Source: Phaseolus vulgaris
Taxonomy: Eukaryota > Streptophyta > Magnoliopsida > Fabales > Fabaceae
Assembly (NCBI RefSeq): GCF_000499845.2
Contig: NC_023756.2
Span: 9,345,344 to 9,409,343, forward strand
Reading direction: 5' to 3'
DNA length: 64,000 nt
The notes under the pieces are model-generated. The model was not told the DNA's origin and ran no database searches. It saw nothing but the letters and a program-made list of their open reading frames with translations. A program made the position numbers and the translations under genes. Positions 43,167-54,925 of the stretch are shown here, piece by piece (within the stretch, counting starts at the first letter, position 1; every line of letters begins with the position of its first letter).

Positions 43167-44301
43167 GTAAGATTATTCTTTATATATGGTCTTCATTTTT
43201 GGTCATGATTTGGTGGTTAAGAACACAACTGCCTATCTGATATGTAGTGAATAAATTGACTTAGAAAAGGAACATGTGCCAAAGAAAAAATCTCTCCTTA
43301 AATTTATAAAGAAAACTCTAATGTGAGTTCTAGTAAGTAATTTATCTTTGAGAACTTTTAGTTATGGAATTAATCCTTGTGTCCTTCATTGCAATTTAAT
43401 TTTTCTGATCCTTTCCTTGTTTTTCTTTTAGTATAGCTCATAGTTACGAGATTCATACTTATTTTACCCTGTTTCTCACTCCTCACATTGTGCTTCCTTG
43501 GCTTTACTTGAACTGTTTATTGTATTTGCTTTGTCGTTGTTACTTTTGTCATTCAGAAAACCAGCAAGACTCAAACAAAGCATAATTAACAGATACATCT
43601 AATAAACCATTCTTTCTACCAAAAGTTTTTCAAATAACGAAAACAACTTGTGCCAAATAGTGAGCCAGATTTGATCCTGCTGCACAAGTTTGTCACCAGA
43701 AAAAGCCATTGAAACATATGATCCTCGATGCCCTTTCTTTTCTCAAATCGCCACCATGTTGATATCCGTTGATCCAGCAGCACCAATCCTACTACTTAGA
43801 GATCTCCAACAGACTCCCACTCCCTCTCAGCTCCCTCTTTGGCCGAGAAGAATCTTCTTGGACACCAATCTGATTTGCTTTCTCTGCATCTTCCAAATCT
43901 TGAATATTACTCGTCCTTTTTCTTACCAGCTCCATCTTTATTGCCTCCTTTAGCCCATCTTAGTGTTGTACTACTAGGCACGTACCTGCATCAAACCACC
44001 TTTCTCAACCATAAACCGCACAAATAATGTATAACTTAGCATAACTCTTGTTTCCTTCATAATCCAATAAACCATTGCCCATTATATTCACACTTCTCCT
44101 TTCTTCAAATATTGTAATTGTTAGAGTAGAAATGAAAATATTAGTCTCAATTAATTATCTCTTAGGTTGTTGATTGTTGGGATATCATTGACACGTTTTT
44201 TCTTTCTCAACTTCTCTTAGTAGATATTAACTTGAGCAAATATTTTTAAAACAAACTAATATTTTTGTATTATAATTTTGACTGTACTTTTAAAATTGCA
44301 G
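43167..44301. other. Non-coding part of CACTA A between NB-ARC scrap and exon-like piece
   Basis: No domain recognised. An open frame at 43690-43953 is Pro/Leu-rich and overlaps another frame of similar length; neither resembles a known family. Confidence 0.35.
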
Positions 44302-44368
44302 GATGTTGCTTTGAAGGTTTTAAACAGTTTAGGATTTTTATCATATCAGTTGAAAGGATTTGTAAGAG
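44302..44368 (+). pseudogene. Exon-like fragment with intact splice borders
   Basis: Preceded by a T-rich tract and GCAG, followed by GTAAGT; the 67-bp piece in between is open (DVALKVLNSLGFLSYQ type). I do not recognise the parent gene. Either a captured host exon or an upstream exon of the transposase gene. Confidence 0.35.
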
Positions 44369-44872
44369 GTAAGTCTTTCTGAAATAGATTTAAGTATGCT
44401 CATATGCCCATTGCAATTTATTAGGATGTACATTATTTTCACTAATTGGTGGCATGTTGAACCTCTTTTACTAGAATAAGTGGGTCTAAAATTTGCTTTA
44501 TTTTTTGTTGTTTTGTGAATGGTATTAACTGAAGTTACATACTATATAGACCTATAGTTTATGACAATTGTTTATTTATATCATAATGGAGAAAAGTAGA
44601 TTATGAAGTGATTGATGTCCTGCATAGAACTTATATAAGTAATTGATGTTGTCATATAATGCAATAATTTATGAAACTCTTTCTTATTAAGAGATATCTT
44701 TATATTGGTTTAAGAGATGCTTTGTTCATAGATATTATTTTTTAACACAATTGATTATTACATTACTTGCTAGGTCAAGGTGAAGTAACTTATAATACTC
44801 TTTTTTAATACATTAAAGGGCTAAAGGCATCTTTGTGGCAACTTCAATCTTTAGTTGTCGTTGGTTCAGAAC

Positions 44873-47297
44873 ATGGAATGGTTTCATGTAAATCGTAGTT
44901 GGATGTACAATAGATGCTATATTGGCAGAGGGGGTTTAAAAGAAAGTTTTGTGAATGGGGTTGAAGAGTTTGTCATTAAAGCTTGTCAACAACAGTCTTA
45001 TTTGAATGAAAGGAAGCTTAGATGTCCAAGCGATAAATGTCAATGTACAAAGATTTTTCCAATTGAAATGGTCAAGCTTCACCTCTATAAAAACGGTTTC
45101 ATGTATGATTATCATGTTTGGATTCATCATGGTGAACAAGTGCCACATGTTAATGACAATGACGATCATGTTCGTGTTTCAAGTAGTGATGTACATGTGG
45201 ATGAAAGTGAACAATTTGTAGCAATGCAAGACATGGTGTACGATGCTCTTGGGCAACATGAGACATTTGAACCATCTAATTTTAATAACAGAGAGGAGCC
45301 TCCCAATGAAGAAGCTCAGAGATTTTATGATCTGTTGTTAGAGGCTAATGAGCCATTGTTTGAAGGGGCTGTAGATTCTAAATTATCAATGTGTATGAAA
45401 TTGTTAGCTTGCAAGTCTAATTGGAATGTTCCTAACCAATGCTTAGATTTCATCACAACAATGTTGTCGGATGCTACACCAATAAAAGAGGGTTTGCCAA
45501 AAAGTTATTATGATGCTAAGAGGTTAGTGTCAATGTTGGGGTTGAAGGCTAAGAGGATAGATTGTTGTGTAAAAGGTTGTATGCTTTTTTATGACAATGA
45601 ATATGGGAAAAATGATGGACGACTACTACAGTGTAAATTTTGTCATCATGCACGATATCATGACCCAAAAGTTGGAACAAGTAAAAGAAAACCAATTCCT
45701 CTAAAAAGAATGTTCTATTTTCCTATAATTCCAAGATTACAAAGATTGTTTGCATCTATGCAAACTTCAGGACAAATGACATGGCACTATGATAATAGAA
45801 GACCTTCGGGTGTGCTACGACATCCCTCAGATGGTGAAGCTTGGAAACATTTTGATCAATTACATCCTGAATTTGCCGCTGAGCCACGTAATATACGACT
45901 TGGTTTATGCTCTGATGGATTTAATCCATATATTCAAGCATCAACAAAACCTTACTCTTGTTGGCCAGTAATTGTCACCCCATATAATCTTCCTCCTGAA
46001 ATGTGCATGTCTAGACCCTATATGTTTTTGAGTTGTCTCATTCCTGGTCCACATAATCCGAAGACTCGTATTGATGTTTATTTGCAACCACTTATCGATG
46101 ATCTTAAAAAGTTGTGGAGTGGTGTTCAAACATACGATATTTCAAGGAAGCAAAACTTTATGATGCGAGCAAGTCTAATATGGACAATTAATGACTTCCC
46201 TGCATATGGCATGTTGCCTGGTTGGGGGACTCAAGGTAAATTGGCTTTCCCGTATTGCTTGGAGCACACAAAGGCCTTTAGATTAGAACATGGAAAAAAA
46301 AATAATTGGTTTGACTCACACCGTAGGTTCCTGCCTAATGATCATACATTTAGGAGGAATAAAAAGGCTTTCAAAAAGGACAAAGTTGAAATGGGTGGAC
46401 CACCACCTATGTTGACATCTGAAGAGGTTTGGAATATAGTTAGGAATCTACCAACAGTCATAGATGAGCCTCACATGTCCAAATTACCAGGTTATGGGGA
46501 GTGGCATAATTGGACAAAAAGAAGTATCTTTTGGGATCTTCCATATTGGAAAGATAATTTATTGAGGCACAATCTTGATGTTATGCATATAGAGAAAAAT
46601 TTCTTTGACAAAATATTTAACACCGTCATGGATGTAAAAGGTAAAACAAAAGACAATGATAAGGCAAGAAAAGACCTAACATTGCATTGTAGGAGACCTG
46701 ATTTGGAGTTAAAGTTGCAAGCTAATGGGAAGATTCTAAAACCAAAAGCAAATTACACTTTAACTACAGGGGAATCAAAGTTAGTTTATCAATGGATAAA
46801 AGAACTTCGTATGCCTGATGGTTATTCTTCAAATTTGGCAAGATGTGTGGATGTAGACAAGGGGAAGATGCTTGGAATGAAAAGTCATGATTGCCATATA
46901 TTCATGGAGTGTTTACTTCCTATTGCATTTCATTCATTACCAGTGCATGTTTTGAATCCACTTATCGAAGTCAGCCATTTCTTCAAAGATTTGTGCTCGA
47001 CAACAATAAAGGATCATGACTTGGTTAGAATTGAAGAAAATATTTCAATCATTCTTTGCAAGTTGGAGAGAGTATTCCCCCCTACATTCTTTGATTCAAT
47101 GGAACACCTTCCAATTCATCTTGCAAATGAAGCAAGACTTGGTGGACCAGTTCAATATAGATGGATTTATCCATTTGAAAGGTATGAAAAATATTATTGT
47201 TATTATGTCAAAATAGTTCATTTATTTGTCTAAATCCATCTCCAATTTACTTAATTATAGGTTTATGGGTGATTCTAAACGCTCAGTGAAAAATTGA
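44873..47297 (+). pseudogene. CACTA TNP2-like transposase, 3'-truncated
   Basis: ATG at 44873 (a TTG-initiated extension to 44855 is unlikely). The transposase-associated domain is at residues ~1-80 (RSWMYNR, C..CXC and H residues). The Transposase_21 (TNP2) domain follows, including MLFYDNEYGKND, GEAWKHFDQLHPEF, LGLCSDGFNPY, NLPPEMCMSRPYMFLS and DFPAYGMLPGW, and then the DUF4218 start (LRMPDG.SSNLARCVD, KSHDCHIFMECLLP). An intron runs from 47182 to 47260 (GTATGA...TTATAG), followed by FMGDSKRSVKN and a TGA at 47295-47297, where copy B continues. The ~770-codon first exon has no stop, so this is the best-preserved transposase here, but it lacks the DUF4218 end and DUF4216. It would cut and join CACTA ends. 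Confidence 0.88.
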
Positions 47298-47570
47298 GGA
47301 TTGGATAAATATTTAGGATTTTTGGAAATATGAAGACTTATTTGAAAGAAAAATTAAGAATTGAAAAGGGACAAACATTGTAATTTAGTCAACTTATTGT
47401 TATACAAATTTTATTTTAAATATTTTATATTTTTAGGACTTTTTATTAATGATTTTGGTTTTTTATTCTACATTAATTTTAGTATGCAGAATTTTAAAAT
47501 TTATATATTCTCAAATTTGTGTATGTTTTACTTTTTTTTAATGAATTAGATTATGTATTGATGTTACTTA
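47298..47570. other. AT-rich DNA
   Basis: No gene. Lies between the broken transposase and the solo LTR. Confidence 0.4.
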
Positions 47571-48299
47571 TGTTCTCACCGGTTGACTCAGCCGCCGTTG
47601 ACTTCGAAGACAGATGGTGACTCCTCCTATTTCTGGTAGTTTCTGCTCTCTCCTTGGTTATCGAGAGTGGCTCCGTTGAAACAGAGGGGCCCTACTTGTT
47701 GATTGCACTTCGATGATCAAGTCAGTACTGAGCTAAGAAACAATAAGTTTGTAAAGCAGTTTTAGTCTTAGAAACGACATACCTTTCTAGGGTTCTTACC
47801 ATCCTTTATATAGGTTGTATCTAGGTCAACTTCCCTGTTCCACAAGGATCTTTCCTTAAGTGGAATTAAGGGTACTAGCAAGGCGTCCTGTTGTGCGTTG
47901 CACAAGCTTAGCACAGCACAGGACTTGCCTTTTCTGGAGTGTAAAATCTCAACTGTATGGTCGCCAGGGTACCAACTCATGCACCAGCGTTGCGGGGCCA
48001 TCTATTCTATAGCTGCCCTAATTATTCATTTGCCATGCATGCAGTCTTTCCCTGGAAACCTTAACCCTCATGGGCCTTAGTGCTTCTAAGGAATACTTAC
48101 TTGTGCTAGACCTGAACGTACTATACACACCACATGCATGAACTCTCCCGTGATTTAGGTCTTTCTTTTATCTGGATGATAACTCATTGTTATTTCTGGG
48201 GCCCACTTACGTGGCCCATTATCGCGACCAGACCACCGATGTTCGATGTCACGTCTGATGCCAATCTCTGTTGCTGATGTTTGAGGTCTGACCAGTACA
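47571..48299 (-). mobile_element. Solo gypsy LTR
   Basis: 729 bp from TGTTCTCACC to CAGTACA, flanked by ACTTA on the left and CCTTA on the right (4 of 5 bases match). It has no PBS or coding region beside it, so the internal part was lost by LTR recombination. It shares the 'ccgttgaaacagagggg' and 'gatcaagtcagtac' blocks with the split LTR at 19552-24888. On the minus strand a TATA-like 'ctatataaagg' lies at about 47803. Confidence 0.75.
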
Positions 48300-48604
48300 C
48301 CTTAAATTATATGTTAGGTTTAACATTCAATTGAGTTAAAGAAAAATAAGATATATGCAAAATGAAAAAATAAACCAAGTATATAAATTTTTTGAAATAT
48401 GATACTAAATATCTTAAAAAAAATAATTAAAGGATGATAAACAATCATTACAAGAAATTTGTTAAATATAAACTAATTTTACAGATAAAAATAATTAGTC
48501 ACTATATTTATAAATTAGTTTTTAAATTAGTATCTAATTAGTTATTAACTAATTTAAATTCTAAAATTGGTAGGTAAAATCTTGATAACTAATTTATAAA
48601 TTTA

Positions 48605-48639
<35 letters not shown>

Positions 48640-49980
48640 CTAATATGACATTAAAAAATGTATTTACCAATGTATTTCAATATAAGAACATATACATATA
48701 AATATATACTTATTTATGTAAATATATAATTATGGTAAAAATCTACATAACAACCTCATAAGTTATTAATAATTAATTATGATTAAAATATAGTAATATA
48801 TAAATTATTCACGATTTAAATATACGAAATCATTAATAGTAATTCTATCCAATCCTTTTCAAAGCATTATTATTCACAACAAACCTCAACTTTAATGGAT
48901 ATAAAATAACAAAACAAACACCTTTCGAAAAACTTTATTAAATATGTTTTACCAAGATACTAGAACCTAATTTATTATGGTTTGTCAACATGACGATCTC
49001 TACTCTATATAAGTCAAAGTATGTTAATTGTACAAATAATTATATAACCAAACTTATGTAAAAGTGGTGTAAGAACTCTTGTTCCATTTCTCATCACATG
49101 ATATCTTAATATATATGATTTAAAATATCAATGAAGTAAAGATATCTTAATTATGAGTTCATGTACTTAATATTATAAACCACGCACAGACTCATCAAGA
49201 TATGTGATCTTAATTCACCAAATCCAACATAACATATATCAATTCAATGAAATTCTTAAATTTTGTCTACCATATCCAACTAATCAATATAAACATTTTC
49301 AATAATTTTAAATCATATAACTTAACTTAAACAAAATATCTTAACATAGAATAAATTATCTAGACAAAGTATAAATGAGTTATATTACTTCATCCTATAA
49401 ACCAGGTACTAGTTGAGTATATCATCCCATATACATGACCTCAATTCACCAAATCCAACTCAACATATATCAATTCAATGAAATTATGAAAAAAATTCAT
49501 CATAATAGTCGTATACAATTAAACTACATATAACTAAAATGAAACATATAATCTTAAAACAGAGAAGATTCATAAAAAAAAATATAAATTACTTAGTAAA
49601 TTCAAATTAGAAATTAGTTCCATACTTTTAGGTTGAGATTTGTCGAATGAATTCTCATTTACTGGCAAATTACCGACAAAAAACAATATATTTCCTAATA
49701 TCATTAATAATTTAACAACTATAAGTTTAATATTTTGAATATCCAAAAGAACATTGTAATTTTAAACAATTTATATTTATTTTTAAAAACAAAGTTAAAA
49801 TAGGGCAAAATGTGTTTTCCCGTAATACAATGCTTAATTAAATTAGAACTAGATTTCAAATTATCTCAATTCCAAAATTTTAGATAAACTTTATTCATAT
49901 TTCTTTCTAAATCTTCTTCCACTTGAAGTCCAAACTCAACAATTCTAGACATCAATAATATTTGTACCTGTAAGTACCAG
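48300..49980. other. AT-rich DNA with CACTA-MITE fragment and short duplicated segment
   Basis: 48446-48608 begins CATTACAAGAAATTTG and shares the MITE body motifs (AATTAGTCACTATAT, TAGTATCTAATTAG), then breaks off at a (TA)n tract (48608-48638). A ~55-bp segment (core TTCACCAAATCCAAC, CATATATCAATTCAATGAAA) occurs twice, near 49213 and 49442. No gene. Confidence 0.5.
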
Positions 49981-50345
49981 ACAAACTAGTGATCGATCGC
50001 CCAAAATAAATAACAACATAAAGAACACAATAAATAACGGTTATCATTAACAATTATCACTAGCATTGAATAAATAACGGTTATCATTAGTATCAAATAG
50101 TTAACGAGTATTATTAGTAGTAATCATTAGCATTGAATGAGTCAAGGCGCAACCCAAAAGATCTGATAAATATCCCCTAACATGTAATGGATAAAGAAAA
50201 AAGGACACACTTGTATAAAAGGGGTACATGACAAAGGAGTAAGATACGTTTTTAGATCCCACTATATAACACACCTTAAACAGAGCACTAACTTGAGCGT
50301 TGGAGTGCAATCCGCAGGTATTCCCAACCGACCGAGCGTCAATAT
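49981..50345 (+). mobile_element. Gypsy LTR fragment
   Basis: Contains a TATA-like TGTATAAAAGGGG at 50213-50225 and the U5-like string ACTTGAGCGTTGGAGTGCA (near 50291-50309), a hallmark of many plant Ty3/gypsy LTRs. Short ATAACGGTTATCATTA units are repeated in the left part (50033-50105). No PBS, so truncated. Confidence 0.65.
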
Positions 50346-50637
50346 TAAAGGAAGGAGATTGAAGGAGACAGGAAGATCACCGAGACATCCGTCACTCATC
50401 AACTAGCATAAGTACTATCTGGGCCGCTCTCACTGTCCTCATAGGTACAATGTTCAATAGTCATTTCATTTGAAAATTCAAAAATAATTTTCCTTACCTA
50501 CAATTGCTTCAATAAATTGCAAAAGAGAACTTAAAAAATACCAAATATCTAAAACCTAAATGACATTACCAGAATAACAAAAAAAACACTCATAATAATA
50601 CGAACTAGGTGAGAAAATAACATTTCTCAACTAAAAT
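50346..50637. other. Unassigned DNA
   Basis: Possible LTR tail, otherwise nothing recognised. Confidence 0.3.
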
Positions 50638-51036
50638 CACTAAAAAGAAAATAATTAAAAAACAACCAAATTTAAAGACAAAAAATAATTAGTCATTATA
50701 TTGACTAAATTAGTTACTATGTTAGAGACTAGAAAAATATTGGTATATATAGAATGGTTTCTATATTAATAAAAATTTATAAATTGGTATCTAAATTAAC
50801 TATCAAGGTTTTAGGTACTAATATTTTAAATTCCTCTAAAACACTATTAGTAGTTAAAACCCTGGTAACTAATAGTTAGATACCTATTTAGAAACTATTC
50901 TATAAATTTTTATTAATTATAGAAATTATTTAGAAGTCAATAATTTTTTTAATTTATAAAATTGTCTCTAATTTAATTAAATAATAACTAATTTTTTTAT
51001 TTCTAAAATTAGTTTTTATTTAATAATTTTTTATAG
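50638..51036 (+). mobile_element. CACTA-ended MITE, decayed copy
   Basis: Starts CACTAAAAAGAAAATAATTA and ends near AATTTTTTATAGT, with the same internal motifs as the copies at 15939 and 17241 (TTAGTCATTATATTGACTAA, TTAGAGACTAG). The last base of the right end is changed and no clean 3-bp duplication is found. Confidence 0.6.
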
Positions 51037-52300
51037 TTTATAATTGGTGAAATCTTAAAAGACTGGACAACACAAAAGAATTTAAAATAAAGAGATTTGA
51101 GCACAAGAAAAATTACTCTAATAAATCTTGTTTTGTTATTTACTCATTTACTTTATAGATGGTAAGAATTAGTATATAAAATATGAGAAATTTTTCAGAA
51201 ATTCAGAGGAAACAAAGACGCATAGTGGTAGAGAGATGTGCAAAAAGAAAGTAGAAAAGAAGAAAATAATAAGAAAGAAAAGAAAAAAGAAAGGGAAAAA
51301 CTGGCTTACGGACATGGGCTTTTTACGTGATTAATTTCTATGTTACACCTTATATATAGGTGTTTCCTTCGTCTTTCAATCATATAACATTTTTCCCATA
51401 CAATTTTTTTAAACTTAAAACATATAAGTGTTACAATTTAATTAAATTTTGTTGAATGTCAATTAATCTGAGATTATCTTTAAAAATTATTGACTTTTAT
51501 GACAATATTTGAAAACTCATTCTTAAGATGTTTTCCCCCAAAAAAAAAAATGCATTAACAATATATCAAAATTGAAAATTCATAAAATATATTTGTAATT
51601 TAAACCCAATTTTATATCCTTTTTCAACGCAATTACTTATTTAAAATTCCTTTTAAATTATTGTTTCTAAACCCACCTTATTTTTAACATGGAGTCTATA
51701 TGATTTTTAAATAATTTCCTTAGATTGAAGTTGAGTTCAACAAAGTTGAATTTCTCCAACATTTGTTATTCCTTTGGAACTTTTCAACCATGGTTGGAAA
51801 CATTGAACATGTCCATTATTCTTGCAAGTCTTCGCTAGATTCCTAGGTTTATTCAACATGCATGATGGGGGTTCATGTTTACAAATAGAATATAAAGATA
51901 CACTATATAGATTAAGAGTAGTTGAACAAATATAATAAACAATTACATCTAACTATATTCACAAGCTATCGACAATCTAGCTAAAGACAACTACACAATG
52001 TGTTTTGTGTGTTCATTTCAAACTTCTCAAAACATGGACCATACATTTGACAGCAATGATTAACCTTACATCAAGTAAATATAATTGGAACTATGTGTTA
52101 AAATTAATTATATTATATATAATATTATTTTAGTAATGTAATTATACAATGACTTTAAATAAAGATGTCTAGTGTTTGTTAGGTTTAAATTATATTATAG
52201 ACATTTAGAGCTACTTTAAAATCTTTATTTAATATTTTTTTTAAGTAATTTCTTTTTATTTTTACTATGTACAAGTTGGAATCGGACGAGTACCAAAAGT
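51037..52300. other. AT-rich intergenic DNA
   Basis: No gene recognised. A TATATATAGG box near 51350 has no ORF behind it. Confidence 0.35.
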
Positions 52301-52720
52301 CTTGGTATTTGGTTCTGGTCGACTGATATGTTTAAAATGCATTAAGGACAAAAGAAGATTAACAATACTAAGCCGTACGAAGAATTAGGTAATACACTCT
52401 TAATCACGATCCATACGTTAATCTTGACCCAACAGTAATAGGGCCCCATCACAAACATATAAATAAACACAAATTCCAAGAAAAAGGTACATCATTATTT
52501 CACATTTATTGCACCGAATGCCAAACACTTACTTAAGCGTCGGAACACCCTTTGTAGGTGTCCTTCCTCGAAGGAAGAAGAGCTTGATTGAAGGTGAGGA
52601 ACAAAGGAAGCGTTTGTCGACCGAGCCTAAGGAATGGAGGAAGGAGCGTATACCGATCGAAGCAGAGAGGTTAATTTTCAGCCGGTAGGAGTTCTCTCAA
52701 TCTCTTTTGTACGAGAACGA
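52301..52720 (+). mobile_element. Gypsy LTR (3' part) of tRNA-Lys-primed element
   Basis: A TATA-like 'catataaataaac' (near 52456) and the U5 string ACTTAAGCGTCGGAACACC (near 52531-52549) precede the PBS. The left end was not found. The matching 3' LTR and pol are absent downstream, where CACTA sequence begins. Confidence 0.65.
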
Positions 52721-52721
52721 T

Positions 52722-52739
52722 TGGCGCCCACCGTGGGGC
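52722..52739 (+). promoter_or_regulatory. Primer binding site, tRNA-Lys type
   Basis: TGGCGCCCACCGTGGGGC is the exact complement of the plant tRNA-Lys 3' end with CCA. Confidence 0.9.
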
Positions 52740-52786
52740 CGAGAGAAATCAGAGAAGAGAAGAGTGAACCAGATGCTATCTACCAT

Positions 52787-52978
52787 ATGGAAAACAAAAA
52801 GATGTCCGAGGCCGAGAAGATGGCCTTGCTCATGTCCCTTTCAAAGGAAGATGGCGTAAATGAAACACAAGAATGAAGAAGAAATTCAAGCTCTCCAAAA
52901 GGAGAAGAAGGACATGAAGCGACTGCTGACTGAGGGCAATCCACCCCTGAAGCAACAACAATAACCAAATGTATCCCT
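52787..52978 (+). pseudogene. Start of a gypsy gag, truncated and frameshifted
   Basis: ATG at 52787 opens an acidic/Lys-rich, coiled-coil-like start (MENKKMSEAEKMALL). It stops after 29 codons (TGA at 52874-52876), while the next frame carries a continuing EIQALQKEKKDM-like heptad pattern. It is cut off where CACTA-derived sequence starts. Confidence 0.5.
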
Positions 52979-53019
52979 GTGCAGTCAACACTGTGACAAA
53001 CCCTCGGTCTAGCCGATTG

Positions 53020-53787
53020 ACCCTTAACTACAATGCACCCATTTGTATATAATGAATAACACTAACGAAGTTATACCTTACTTATATGCTCATAAAGCCA
53101 TTGTTAAGGAAAATAACCAAAGACAACTAGAGAAATGGATCTTGATGGAACATAATTGGAATTTCATGCTTTAAAGACGTGGTGTTAAAGGATTCAATGA
53201 CATCGAAAACCTTGACCTGGTTGACAAATGGATTGAAGTTTGATGTCATTTCTTATACAGGTTACGAAGTAAAAAATTGTACATTTTACACCAAGTCTTT
53301 GGATGAAAAAAGTACAAAATTGTGGTGTCACCCTTGAGGTCATGTCTATGCAATTTTGCACTTCAAAAGATGAAAATCTTGTACTTGGATCAATGTTGTA
53401 CTATGGTGTCATACAAGAGATATGAGAGGTTGACTATACTAAGTTTTTTATTCCAGTTTTCAAGTGTAAGTGGGTTGACAATAAGTGTGAGGTAAAAATT
53501 GATGAACCAGGATTCACATTAGTTGACTTTCGAAAGATAGGTTATCAAGATAAGCAATTTATTATGACTCAACAAGCATCTCGGGTTTTCTACGTCAAAG
53601 ATCCTACGTCAGAACATTGGTGTGTTAATTTACACGGGAAAAAATGGAGGTTATTGATGATGACTTGTCAAATATTAAAACTGATGACTCCCGTTAATTC
53701 ACACCAATGATAATGAATCAAGATGACGATGTAGTTGATGATGTACATGCAACTCATAAAGACCACAATGAGGGAATATACATATGA
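53020..53787 (+). pseudogene. CACTA transposase C-terminal fragment (DUF4218 end and DUF4216)
   Basis: Scattered frames read NEVIPYLYAHK (end of DUF4218), then FKCKWVDNKC, IDEPGFTLVDFRKIGYQD and SRVFYVKDP (DUF4216), and end with VDDVHATHKDHNEGIYI before TGA at 53785-53787. Several stops and frameshifts break it. It supplies exactly the C-terminal region missing from transposase A and lies on the same strand, so it may be the displaced tail of that element or a third copy. Confidence 0.75.
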
Positions 53788-54925
53788 ATATTCAACCCAC
53801 ACCAATGCAAAAAAGCCCATTTACGACACTAAATACACATCACTTTTACTGCCAAATGTTTTCCATAAAAACGCGGTGACATTTTTTGAAATTAAAATGA
53901 GTGTGAAACGAAGGCTGTGGGTGAAACCGTCGTTTTAGACCAAAGCGCTTGGTATAAAATGGCGGTTAACTTTGGTCTAAAACAACGATTTTACCTAAGA
54001 ATCGTCGTTTTAAAGTCATTTTATTACACTAATTTGAAGCGTGCCACTTACGCTTTCATTTTTCGTTTGTCTTTTCACTTGTCTTATGCTCGTGCTCTCT
54101 ACTTCTTCTTCATCTCCGTTGCAACATTCACTCATTATAAGTTCTTTTTCCTTCACATTCACTCATTCCATTCTCCTCCATTGCTTATTATTTTTTGTTT
54201 CTCTTATTGGTTTGTTTCTCTCCTCCATTGATGAAGGTTTCCTTGGTTGCCATAACTGTTTCATTGGCTGCCACCATTTTCATTGGTTTCTTTGTTGCCA
54301 CCACTGATTTCTTTGTTGTTACTAGTCGTCGCTGCCCTTCACCATCGTTTTGAAGTGGCTGTTGACTCTCCCAAACACATAAGGACTTCAGCTCCTTCAA
54401 AAATTACTTTTAAGATTCCTCTAGTGGTAAGGTCCTTCAAGTTAAATTAGAATCTCAATTTTTGTATGGTATGATTAAAAGTATGATATCAATAGATAAC
54501 TATATATCAATCAGATTAGAGTAGTTAGGTTAGATGGACACTAATTTCATGTATTGGACCGAAGTACAAAATACAAGCATGCAATTATCCAATAACTGAT
54601 TTGGACTTTATTAGAATAATGCAAAGTTTCTTGTTTCTCCAAGTTGTTTTGGCCAATTTTCATTGATTATACTTATTAATTGACGTAGTTGCTTGTTAAT
54701 TGATTATACTTATTATAATCAAATGTTGTAATAGCCAATTTGTGCGAAACAAAAACATTATCCAAATATGAATTACTTATGGAAATCCATATATGGTTGA
54801 ATTAGGCAGAGTTTGTAACACGAACTCTTACATTTTTGTTTCTAACACAAACTCTTAAATGTTCGTTTATAACACGATCTCTTAAAAAATCGTTGACTTT
54901 TTGTCAATTGCTTTATGAACAAAAC

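Larger units (their letters stand above)
40529..47297 (+). mobile_element. CACTA (En/Spm-type) transposon A, 3' end lost
   Basis: The left end CACTACAAGAAAAA matches the MITE termini. It is followed by subterminal motifs (ACCTACCAAAG, GTAGGTAA, TACGTACGAA) of the kind bound by CACTA transposases. A TNP2-like transposase on the same strand begins at 44873. In between lie non-coding leader sequence (40740-41220) and ~2 kb of moderate-GC sequence including an NB-ARC scrap. After the transposase intron the next exon breaks off at 47297, and I find no right terminal repeat. That the left end and the transposase belong to one element is inferred from orientation and spacing. Confidence 0.6.

Noticed and set aside
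54041..54400. Overlapping Phe/Ser-rich and Lys/Thr-rich frames in CACTA B
   Set aside because: Pyrimidine-rich untranslated leader of the transposon, open on both strands by composition.
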